64,000 bases of DNA from Mallotus nudiflorus (Eukaryota > Streptophyta > Magnoliopsida > Malpighiales > Euphorbiaceae): NCBI GenBank assembly GCA_947683625.1, contig CANTUR010000649.1, positions 1,116,001 to 1,180,000 on the forward strand, read 5' to 3'. Position numbers and translations under genes: made by a program. The number at the start of each line of letters is the position of its first letter. Position 1 is the stretch's first letter. The notes below the pieces were generated by a model. It was not told the DNA's origin. It worked only from the letters and a program-made list of their open reading frames with translations, and ran no database searches. Below, piece after piece: positions 31,546 through 43,386 of the stretch.

Positions 31546-34500
31546 TGTAATATCCCGTAATTTTAAAAATATTTTTACACTGTACCGGGATATGCAGGGT
31601 GTCAGTGATTTTTGTATTTTATATGATATTTTTATGAGTTGATATGTATTTTAAACCTATTTTAATTACTGTCTATTATTTTCAGTATTTTACGTAAAAT
31701 TTTCCCGGGGGACTTTCATTTTCGGGGAAATTTCCACGTAAACAATGTATTATTAATTATTTTAAATGTATTTACGGGTTTGCATGAACTCATACATATT
31801 TTTAAATTAATAAATAAAGCTTGTGTGTGTATATTTATTTAATTAGGGTTTATTATTACCCTAATATTTTATTATTTATTTATTATTATTTGATTATTTT
31901 ATTTATTATTAAATTATTAAAATTTATTATTTTTTTCTTTTTTCTTTTTTTTTTTTTTTTTTCCTTTTTCTTTCTTTTTCTTTTCTTTTCTCTTTCCTTT
32001 TCTTTCTTTTTCTTTTTCTTCTTCTTCTTCTTTCTTCTCCCGTGGGTGCCGCCGGACCACTACATTTTGCCACCGTCGTTTCTCCCTCCTCCGGCCACCG
32101 TTTTCGACACCGCCGGTCTCTATCTTCTCTTTGAGCTCCGGTGAGTGTTATTCTAGCTTTTGTTTGAGCTAAAACGGTCTAGAATTGCTTAGGTTTTGAG
32201 TTGAATATTTCGGCCACTTTTGGTTTTCGATTTTTTTTGAGCTTCAATTTGGATGATTCATGGAAACTTCCTTCACAAATGTTGCTCCTGGTAGTTTAAT
32301 CTTCATGTATGAATTTTTGTAGAATTTTTGGAGATTGTTTGGATTTTTGGGTATTTTTGAATATTTTAATATTATTTTCGAATTTTCGGAAATTAATTAT
32401 TTAAATTATGAAATTGGAGTTTATGGTTGAATTAGGTGTTGAAATGAATTATAGGAATTTATTTGGAATTTTTATGAATTTCTAAGTATTTATTTTTAAT
32501 TATTGAAGTTTAGGTGATTTTGTAAAATTAAGTTAATTGTGTTTTTATTTGAATTTAATTGGTTAATTGAGTTTAATTATTGATATTATTGATAAATATG
32601 TTGAGAAAATTAATTTTGGATAATTGTATGATTTTTGGTGAATTTTTGATGTAAATTAGGTATATATATATATATAGGGGTATTTTGGTAATTTTACCCT
32701 AAATTGTCTAAAAATGTAATTTAATTGGTTTTAATATTTATTTAAGGTATAAAAATGATTTCTACAAAATATTTGGTATTTTTAACTAATTAAAACTATT
32801 TTTCGTGAATTATTTTCAATTATATATATAATATACGGTTTTTCAAATAAAATGAGTTTTAATCGATTTTTATAGTGTTTCAAGGTCAATTATGTAATTT
32901 TTATTTATAAAATGTATTTTTATGACTTAAGGATATTTTTGGTATATTTGAATATATTTTCTGTGTTTGTGGACCCCGGTCGACAGATTGTAGTCTGGAG
33001 TCCGACCGAGGGGTTGTGATTGTTTATGGTGTTATTTTCGAAGTGTATTTTCTTTGCAGGGTCGGCTCTACTCTTTTGAGTAGAGAGATGTCCGTTTTAC
33101 AGGGGAGGTTCTGCCGGATTTCCGGTAGAATTCTCGTAAAACGTGATATCCAGTCGAACCCTAATTTTCGATTCTGTATTTAATACTCTAGATTGAATTC
33201 TAGGATTTCTGTTAGGGTTATTCTGATGTCGAGTAATTATTTCTTGTTTAGTTGCGCCGAGACCGAGGGTTAGTGGACCAGGCCCGTCGGACCTGTCTCG
33301 TGGAGCGCATTAGGTGAGTTACTATATTATATATATATGCTTAGGATGCATGATTTAGAAAATGCATGTTTTATTTTGACTAAATATGCATAAATAACAT
33401 GATTTATATTCAAGTATATTTTTGGTATATTTTTGGTATATAATAAATTATATACATGTTTTATTAATAAAATATATTTAAAATGTTTTTAAATATATTT
33501 TTAGTATTCATGATTTGATTGAATTTATTTGACGTATATATATACTCAAATATACCTGGTTTATGTTTGGTATATTTTCGGTATATATATGGTTTATATT
33601 GTTGATTTATTTAAATTCATGCATCATGTAATTGTGAATGAATGTTTTATTATTTATTACTGAAGGATATCAATAGAACGTGCTACCTAGTGGGCAGCAC
33701 TAGGACCGAGTACGTACCGGTACGCCTATAGTATTTAGGCTTTATTACTGACTATTTGTGGATATCGATTTGATTATGATTATTGATATGTGTGAGATGT
33801 GGTTTGGGTGTGATTGCTGGAGCTCGGTTGACCAAGTGTCTCGGGGCCAATCACACTGGCAGTCAGACTGCTGGAGCTCGGTTGACTTAGTGTCTCGGGG
33901 CCAGTCTACTGTCCATATGGATTAAGTGGATATATTTGGAATAAGTGAGCCTGTATGGCCAGAGTGTTGTTTAACACTATTTTCTGAGGTTGCGATATTC
34001 TAGGGTTCTATGTGATCCTTCATAAAAGTTGATTTTCAGAAAAAATATATAAAATGATTTTTCTGCATCTGTATGAACTTGCCTGTATATATACATATTA
34101 CTCATATACTGTTGACTGTATGCATTATCACTTAGAGTGTATGTATATATACTATAGTAATTCACTCAGTGAGGTCTGACTCCCCTCCGTTGACTATTTT
34201 TCAGGAGAGTCAACTTCCTCAGACCTCAGTAGCAGGTCGATACGCCGGATTTCTTCCGCCCCGGCTTCTTTATGTAAATTGTCTACTTGAGTCTTATTTA
34301 TTTTATCTAGACACTGCAGTAGTTGTAAATTAAAGTATTGGATTTTATGTATTTGTTTTAAAGAGATGTATTATGTTAAAACTGGATTTGTATAAAGATT
34401 ATACTTATGAGATTATATATGTGATGTGATGAGTTTTGAATTATATCCAGTTGTTATGGATGATATTGTAATATTTATGATATTTATGATTTTATTTTCC

Positions 34501-34638
34501 GCTGCACATATATATATATTATATGGTTATTGTTATTGCATGATTTATTTTTATTTTTTTAGGCTTGCTACGGGTTCCGGATTCGAAAGAATTCCCGTTC
34601 CCTAGCGCCGGTCATGACTCCTGTTTTGGGTCGTGACA
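31546..34638 (+). repeat. LTR 3
   Basis: Matches the other LTRs except for extra bases in its first 700 bp (GCAGGGTGTCAG for GCAGTGTCAG near 31597, five G for three near 31708, eight T for seven near 32231) and a small deletion near 33505. Confidence 0.93.
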
Positions 34639-34642
34639 AAGT

Positions 34643-34654
34643 TAGTATCAGAGC
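34643..34654 (+). promoter_or_regulatory. Primer-binding site, copy 3 (one mismatch)
   Basis: Reads TAGTATCAGAGC, so the second base is A instead of G. Confidence 0.88.
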
Positions 34655-34852
34655 GAAGTTCGTTTCAGAGTGGAGTTCTGTGTCAGGGCTTAGTTATGTG
34701 AGTTGTGGCCCTAGTTTTAAAGTTGTGTTTTCTGTTGGACTACTGCAGTGTATTAGGTTCGAGTATGTCTTGATGAGTATTCCTTGCTGTAGTTTTCAGC
34801 GTTATTCCTCCGTTGTCTGTTTTGTCTGAATCTTTCCGTTTGTCTTTTCAGA

Positions 34853-37800
34853 ATGAGGAGGCGAGCGCGTGTCGCTCCACCGGTCGTTGAGGCCGAGGAT
34901 GATGAGTCTTTTCAGGACGAGGTTTTACCTCCTGAGCCGCCAGTTAGACGTAGAGGTCGTGGCAGGGGTAGACCTCGAGGAGCGGCAGGTCGCCGTAGGC
35001 AGAGAGAGTTACAGGACGAGGAGCCTGTTGAGCCTGATTTTGATGTTCCTGTTCCTCCAGTTGTTCAGCCTGTTCAGCCTGCCTATCAGCAGGGTATGTC
35101 TGACCCTGAGGCAGCTTTGTTCTATGCCAGAGTTGGCAGGATTGCTTTTGATGGGACTTCTGATCCTTTAGATTTTCTGCATGCGATTGAGACTAGGACT
35201 CGGACTGCTCATACCGAGTACCAGAGGATCATGATTGTTGAGTTGTCTGTCGAGGGACCAGCCTTGGATTGGTTCATTCAGATGATCCAGCCCTATATGA
35301 TGACGATGACATAGGCTCAGTTTCGAGAGCGATTCATGAGGAGATTTTGTCCAGAGCCTCTTCGTTTGAGCTATCGTCTTCGATTGACCAGCATTTCTCG
35401 TGGAGATCGATCAGTAGAGGAGTATACCCGAGAGTTCCTTCGTCTGGGTAGATATGCTGAGGATCTGATGCGAGATCAGTATTTCGCGGTTACTACCTAT
35501 GTTACTGGTTTGGGTTCAGCTTTTGCTGGTATGCCTACAGCAGGTCTTACTCTGGAGTCTGTGATTGAGCTAGCTAAGGAGATTGAGCTGAGGTTAGTTA
35601 GGCAGGGAGCGATGCCTGATTATTACCAGTTGGGAGTTCAGTCGAGTGGATTGCAGGCTACTCCGTATTCGAGTTTTCATGTTGGTTCGAGTAGTCAGCA
35701 GCGAGGTTCGACTCAGCAGAGTCAGAGACAGCAGCAGCGAGTGCATCGGAGCAGTAGACATGGTCGTGGAGGTCAGCGTAGGTCGTTCAGATTTGGGTCA
35801 GGTGCTTCGAGCAGTAGCAGTGGTCGTAGTTCTGGATCAGCGGCCAGTGTTTGTCAGACTTGTGGTAGAGTCCATCAGGGACCGTGTTATCTGACACCGT
35901 TGACATGTTTCAGATGCGGGCAGACAGGACATTTTGCCAGATCGTGTCCTTACCCCCGGGTATCAGCAGCAGCAGATTCCGCGATTCCCCACAGCAATCG
36001 ATTGCTAGTGCTGCACCTATGCCATTTCAGTTACCACCAAGCTCAGCATCAGAGTTCTACTCAGTTTGTTCCACAGCAGAGTCGTGGTAGAGGTACTAAG
36101 AGGAGGTGCTAGAGGTGTTGGCCAGGCTTCTACCAGTCAGCAGGGAGGTCGAGGCCAGGCGAGAGTCTTCATCTGACTCAGCAGGATGCTCAGGCATCTA
36201 ATGCAGTCGTGGCAGGTATTCTTTCTGTTTGTTACCTGGATGCTTTGGTTTTGTTTGATCCGGGTGCCACGCATTCGTTTGTTTCTCCTATTTTTGCTTC
36301 TAAATCTTGTTGGCAAGCTTCGAGGATGGCTTTTCCTTTGTCTGTTGCCACTCCTCTGAGTGATTCTTTGGACACCGATATTGTTCTTTCTGGTTGTCCA
36401 GTTCTCGTGGGAGATAAAGAATTACCCGCTGATTTGATTTTGTTGGATGTGATGAGTTTGATGTTATTTTGGGAATGGATAGGTTGTCTCAGCACTTTGC
36501 CGTGGTTGATTGCAGGAATAAGGAGGTGATTTTTAGAATTCCTGGTGAAGAAGATTTTAAGTTTGTTGGTGACAGGAGTTCAGCACCTCAGAATCTTATT
36601 TCTGTTATTTCAGCTAGGAAGTTGTTGAAGAAAGGTTGTCAGGGGTTTTTGGCATTGGTTAGGGATACGTCAGTGGAGAAGTTGTCACTCACAGATGTTC
36701 CTGTTGCTTGTGAGTTTCCTGATGTTTTTCCCGAGGAGTTGCCAGGTTTACCACCTCATAGAGAGATTGAGTTCTGTATTGATGTGGTTCCAGGTATTAC
36801 TCCTATATCTATGACACCCTATCGTATGGCTCCTGCAGAGTTGAGAGAGTTGAAGGAGCAATTGCAAGAGTTATTGGATAAGGGTTTTATCAGACCTAGT
36901 GTTTCTCCTTGGGGTGCACCAGTCTTGTTTGTGAAGAAGAAGGATGGTACCCTGAGACTGTGCATTGACTACAGAGAGTTGAATAAGGTGACAGTGAAGA
37001 ACAAGTATCCTCTCCCGAGGATAGATGATTTGTTTGATCAGCTCCAGGGTGCACAATTCTTTTCTAAGGTTGACTTGAGGTCGGGTTATCATCAGCTGCG
37101 GATCAGTGAAGCTGATATTCCTAAGACAGCTTTCTGCACTCGATATGGTCATTATGAGTTTCTGGTGATGTCTTTTGGTTTGACTAATGCACCAGCAGCT
37201 TTTATGGATCTGATGAATAGAGTATTCCGACCGTATGTGGATCAGTTTGTGGTAGTCTTCATTGATGATATACTGGTATATTCAAGGAGTATGGAAGAGC
37301 ATGTATATCACTTGAGGATTGTACTACAGACACTGAGAGATCATCAGCTTTATGCTAAATTCTCGAAGTGTGATTTCTGGATGGAGAGTGTTTCTTTTCT
37401 TGGACACGTAGTGTCTAAAGAAGGTATTCAGGTTGATCCACAGAAGGTTGAGGCAGTATCTGAGTGGCCTAGACCTACTTCAGTTACTGAGATTCGGAGT
37501 TTTCTGGGTTTAGCCGGGTATTATAGGCGGTTTGTGCAGGATTTTTCCAGGATAGCAGCCCCTATGACTCGCTTGGCTCAGAAGAATGTTAGATTCGAGT
37601 GGTCAGAAGCTTGTGAGAATAGTTTTCAGTTGTTGAAGGAGAAGTTGACCACAGCGCCAGTATTAGCTTTGCCTAATAGTGTGGATAAGTTCACAGTTTA
37701 CTGTGATGCCTCTAGAATTGGTCTTGGTTGTGTGTTGATGCAGAATGGAAGAGTGATAGCCTATGCTTCGAGGCAGTTGAAGAAGCATGAGCAGAATTAT

Positions 37801-39607
37801 CCTACACATGATCTGGAGATGGCTGCAGTGATCTTTGCTTTGAAGATTTGGAGACATTATCTGTACGGGGTGACTTGTGAGATATTTACTGATCACAAGA
37901 GCCTTAAGTACATTTTCCAGCAGCGAGATTTGAATTTGAGGCAGAGAAGATGGTTGGAACTGTTGAAGGATTATGATTGCGAGATTCTTTACCATCCGGG
38001 TAAAGCTAATGTGGTAGCAGATGCCTTGAGTAGGAAGTCCTCAGGTAGTCTTGCTCACATCGGTGTGGAGAGGAGACCATTGATCCAGGAGTTGCATCTG
38101 ATGGTGGATCAAGGTCTGATGATGAAGATCAGTAGATCAGGTGGACTGTTAGCTCAGTTTAAAGTACGATCTGTACTAAGGGATAGGATTAAAGCAGCTC
38201 AGAGCCGAGATCCTATTCTGGAAGAGCTTGCAGAGAATGTCAGAGCAGGGAAGTTCACTGATTTCACACTCGATGATGATGGTGTGTTGTGGATCAGTGG
38301 TAGATTGTGTGTTCCTGATGTGGATGATTTGAGAGAAGAGATCCTAGAGGAAGCACATTCTACAGCTTACAGCGTTCATCCTGGTGTTACTAAGATGTAC
38401 CACAGTATCAGAGATCTATACTGGTGGGATGGATTGAAGAAGGATGTCGCTGATTATGTTGCTAAGTGCTTGACGTGTCAGCAAGTGAAAGCCGAACATC
38501 AGAAGCCTTCTGGGAAGCTTCAGCCTCTTCCTATTCCCGAGTGGAAGTGGGAAAGGATAGCTATGGATTTTGTAGTCGGTTTACCTCGTTCGAAGGATGG
38601 ATACGATTCCATCTGGGTGATTGTAGACAGATTGACGAAGTCTGCACATTTCTTGCCTGTGAAAGCCACATATTCAGTTGCTAGATTGGCGAAGTTGTAC
38701 GTGAAGCATATTGTATGCCTTCATGGAGTACCTGTGTCCATTGTGTCAGATAGAGGTTCAGTGTTTACTTCTCGTTTTTGGCAGAAGTTGCAGGAAGCGA
38801 TGGGCACTAGGTTGGATTTCAGTACTGCTTTTCATCCTCAGACAGATGGCCAGTCTGAGAGGACGATCCAGACACTGGAAGATATGTTGAGGATGTGTGG
38901 TCTTGGATTTGAGAGGTAGCTGGGATGATCATTTGTCGCTTGTTGAGTTTGCATATAATAATAGCTACCATAGCAGTATTGGCATGGCACCATACGAGGC
39001 GTTGTATGGAAGGAAGTGTAGATCCCCTTTGAGTTGGGATGAGATTGGTGAGAGAGCTTTGACTGGACCAGAGATGGTTCAGGATGCTGCAGAGAAAGTC
39101 GCCGTGATCAAGCGCAGGTTAGAGACCGCAGTTAGCAGACAGAAGAGTTATGCGGATCCTAGGCGCAGAGATGTGGAGTTTCAGGTTGGAGATTTCGTTT
39201 TTCTGAAAGTATCTCCGATGAAGGGTGTGATGAGATTTGGTAGGAAGGGTAAGTTAGCACCGAGATATATTGGACCGTTTGAGATTCTGGAGAGAGTTGG
39301 CACTGTTGCATATCGGTTGGATTTGCCTCCGAGTATGTCGCAGGTGCATCCAGTATTTCATATCTCGATGTTGAGGAAGTATATCTCAGATCCTTCACAC
39401 GTGTTGCAACCTGACAGTGTGGAAGTGAGTGAAGATTTGACGTTTGTGGAAGAACCTGTGGCGATCGTTGATTTTCAAGTTCGACAGTTGCGATCGAAGC
39501 AGATTCCGATGGTCAAGGTTTTGTGGCGTAGCGACAGAGTTGAAGAACATACGTGGGAGACTGAAGCTGAGATGCGAGCTTCTTACCCGTATCTCTTTCC
39601 TTCCTGA
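34853..39607 (+). pseudogene. Gag-pol polyprotein, array copy 3 (amber stop plus seven 1-bp indels)
   Basis: Shares the gag TAG (35312-35314). Six one-base indels cluster between the zinc knuckle and the protease: extra bases at about 35957, 35990, 36040 and 36099, and missing bases at about 36170 and 36454. The frame is then open through RT, RNase H and most of integrase (36469-38919). One extra G near 38900, at the end of the integrase core, shifts the frame, and the rest is open to 39607. The net +3 bases explains 5023 versus 5020 bp. RT, RNase H and the integrase DDE residues are present as in copy 1. Confidence 0.92.
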
Positions 39608-39661
39608 TTCTGTAATCTTGTTTTTAGAATTCGGGGACGAATTCCTGTAAGGGGGGAAGAC

Positions 39662-42600
39662 TGTAATATCCCGTAATTTTAAAAATATTTTTACACTGTA
39701 CCGGGATATGCAGTGTCAGTGATTTTTGTATTTTATATGATATTTTTATGAGTTGATATGTATTTTAAACCTATTTTAATTACTGTCTATTATTTTCAGT
39801 ATTTTACGTAAAATTTTCCCGGGGACTTTCATTTTCGGGGAAATTTCCACGTAAACAATGTATTATTAATTATTTTAAATGTATTTACGGGTTTGCATGA
39901 ACTCATACATATTTTTAAATTAATAAATAAAGCTTGTGTGTGTATATTTATTTAATTAGGGTTTATTATTACCCTAATATTTTATTATTTATTTATTATT
40001 ATTTGATTATTTTATTTATTATTAAATTATTAAAATTTATTATTTTTTTCTTTTTTCTTTTTTTTTTTTTTTTCCTTTTTCTTTCTTTTTCTTTTCTTTT
40101 CTCTTTCCTTTTCTTTCTTTTTCTTTTTCTTCTTCTTCTTCTTTCTTCTCCCGTGGGTGCCGCCGGACCACTACATTTTGCCACCGTCGTTTCTCCCTCC
40201 TCCGGCCACCGTTTTCGACACCGCCGGTCTCTATCTTCTCTTTGAGCTCCGGTGAGTGTTATTCTAGCTTTTGTTTGAGCTAAAACGGTCTAGAATTGCT
40301 TAGGTTTTGAGTTGAATATTTCGGCCACTTTTGGTTTTCGATTTTTTTGAGCTTCAATTTGGATGATTCATGGAAACTTCCTTCACAAATGTTGCTCCTG
40401 GTAGTTTAATCTTCATGTATGAATTTTTGTAGAATTTTTGGAGATTTTTTGGATTTTTGGGTATTTTTGAATATTTTAATATTATTTTCGAATTTTCGGA
40501 AATTAATTATTTAAATTATGAAATTGGAGTTTATGGTTGAATTAGGTGTTGAAATGAATTATAGGAATTTATTTGGAATTTTTATGAATTTCTAAGTATT
40601 TATTTTTAATTATTGAAGTTTAGGTGATTTTGTAAAATTAAGTTAATTGTGTTTTTATTTGAATTTAATTGGTTAATTGAGTTTAATTATTGATATTATT
40701 GATAAATATGTTGAGAAAATTAATTTTGGATAATTGTATGATTTTTGGTGAATTTTTGAAGTAAATTAGGTATATATATATATATAGGGGTATTTTGGTA
40801 ATTTTACCCTAAATTGTCTAAAAATGTAATTTAATTGGTTTTAATATTTATTTAAGGTATAAAAATGATTTCTACAAAATATTTGGTATTTTTAACTAAT
40901 TAAAACTATTTTTCGTGAATTATTTTCAATTATATATATAATATACGGTTTTTCAAATAAAATGAGTTTTAATCGATTTTTATAGTGTTTCAAGGTCAAT
41001 TATGTAATTTTTATTTATAAAATGTATTTTTATGACTTAAGGATATTTTTGGTATATTTGAATATATTTTCTGTGTTTGTGGACCCCGGTCGACAGATTG
41101 TAGTCTGGAGTCCGACCGAGGGGTTGTGATTGTTTATGGTGTTATTTTCGAAGTGTATTTTCTTTGCAGGGTCGGCTCTACTCTTTTGAGTAGAGAGATG
41201 TCCGTTTTACAGGGGAGGTTCTGCCGGATTTCCGGTAGAATTCTCGTAAAACGTGATATCCAGTCGAACCCTAATTTTCGATTCTGTATTTAATACTCTA
41301 GATTGAATTCTAGGATTTCTGTTAGGGTTATTCTGATGTCGAGTAATTATTTCTTGTTTAGTTGCGCCGAGACCGAGGGTTAGTGGACCAGGCCCGTCGG
41401 ACCTGTCTCGTGGAGCGCATTAGGTGAGTTACTATATTATATATATATGCTTAGGATGCATGATTTAGAAAATGCATGTTTTATTTTGACTAAATATGCA
41501 TAAATAACATGATTTATATTCAAGTATATTTTTGGTATATTTTTGGTATATAATAAATTATATACATGTTTTATTAATAAAATATATTTAAAATGTTTTT
41601 AAATATATTTTTAGTTTAATTCATGATTTGATTGAATTTATTTGACGTATATATATACTCAAATATACCTGGTTTATGTTTGGTATATTTTCGGTATATA
41701 TATGGTTTATATTGTTGATTTATTTAAATTCATGCATCATGTAATTGTGAATGAATGTTTTATTATTTATTACTGAAGGATATCAATAGAACGTGCTACC
41801 TAGTGGGCAGCACTAGGACCGAGTACGTACCGGTACGCCTATAGTATTTAGGCTTTATTACTGACTATTTGTGGATATCGATTTGATTATGATTATTGAT
41901 ATGTGTGAGATGTGGTTTGGGTGTGATTGCTGGAGCTCGGTTGACCAAGTGTCTCGGGGCCAATCACACTGGCAGTCAGACTGCTGGAGCTCGGTTGACT
42001 TAGTGTCTCGGGGCCAGTCTACTGTCCATATGGATTAAGTGGATATATTTGGAATAAGTGAGCCTGTATGGCCAGAGTGTTGTTTAACACTATTTTCTGA
42101 GGTTGCGATATTCTAGGGTTCTATGTGATCCTTCATAAAAGTTGATTTTCAGAAAAAATATATAAAATGATTTTTCTGCATCTGTATGAACTTGCCTGTA
42201 TATATACATATTACTCATATACTGTTGACTGTATGCATTATCACTTAGAGTGTATGTATATATACTATAGTAATTCACTCAGTGAGGTCTGACTCCCCTC
42301 CGTTGACTATTTTTCAGGAGAGTCAACTTCCTCAGACCTCAGTAGCAGGTCGATACGCCGGATTTCTTCCGCCCCGGCTTCTTTATGTAAATTGTCTACT
42401 TGAGTCTTATTTATTTTATCTAGACACTGCAGTAGTTGTAAATTAAAGTATTGGATTTTATGTATTTGTTTTAAAGAGATGTATTATGTTAAAACTGGAT
42501 TTGTATAAAGATTATACTTATGAGATTATATATGTGATGTGATGAGTTTTGAATTATATCCAGTTGTTATGGATGATATTGTAATATTTATGATATTTAT

Positions 42601-42749
42601 GATTTTATTTTCCGCTGCACATATATATATTATATGGTTATTGTTATTGCATGATTTATTTTTATTTTTTTAGGCTTGCTACGGGTTCCGGATTCGAAAG
42701 AATTCCCGTTCCCTAGCGCCGGTCATGACTCCTGTTTTGGGTCGTGACA
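39662..42749 (+). repeat. LTR 4
   Basis: Last LTR of the array, ending GGTCGTGACA. It is followed by AAGTT and unrelated AT-rich DNA rather than by a primer-binding site. Confidence 0.95.
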
Positions 42750-42754
42750 AAGTT
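42750..42754 (+). repeat. Right target-site duplication (AAGTT) of the array
   Basis: Matches 15318-15322. The internal regions also begin AAGTT after each LTR, so five bases of element sequence cannot be excluded from the right side alone. Confidence 0.65.
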
Positions 42755-43334
42755 ATTATTATTTTTAAAGTATAAGATAGGATTCAAATTCATTGGGTTA
42801 GAACTTTGAAATTAGTATTTGCCATAAAGAAAAAAAAAACTTTGAAATTAGTTGTTATCGTCCTAAACACTCTTTTATGTCCAAATTTTGATGGCAATTA
42901 ATTTCTTCTTTTCTATTCGTGGTGGTTTTTCATTAATTTTGGATTTTAAATGTAATTTTTGTGTGTATTATTTTATTTTTATATTTTGCTATTGCTATAA
43001 CATTTTGTTGCAACATAATTTTTATTTTATTATATAATTATAAATAATAGTGATTTTTAATTTTGCAAATCTGTAGGACAGGGATACATATTCCATATAT
43101 ATATATGCCTAGAAATTAACCATAATTTCAGGTTAGCATTCTAATATTTTAAAAGAAACTAATCGTATTAGCACTGTAAATTTTATGGGGAAGTTGACTT
43201 TTCAAATAGATACATCTTTACATGTCAATAATAAAATGGGTAGTAATTTTTTTAATGGTAGGTATCTTCACATATGTCCTTAAATATTTGGTTTGTTACT
43301 ACAACTAAAATTCACATATAAAATCACAGATTGA

Positions 43335-43386
<52 letters not shown>

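Larger units (their letters stand above)
15323..42749 (+). mobile_element. Tandem Tekay/Del-type Ty3-gypsy array: 4 LTRs, 3 internal regions
   Basis: The order is LTR1 (15323-18412), internal 1 (18413-23432), LTR2 (23433-26519), internal 2 (26520-31545), LTR3 (31546-34638), internal 3 (34639-39661), LTR4 (39662-42749). LTR lengths are 3090, 3087, 3093 and 3088 bp, and internal lengths are 5020, 5026 and 5023 bp. Neighbouring units share one LTR with no host DNA between them. Internal copies differ by only about half a dozen substitutions plus one-base indels. The outermost ends carry the same 5 bp. Protease-RT-RNaseH-integrase order with a C-terminal chromodomain places it among the chromoviruses, and the ~3-kb LTRs fit the Tekay/Del clade. 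Unequal LTR recombination explains the shape better than three separate insertions. Confidence 0.92.
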
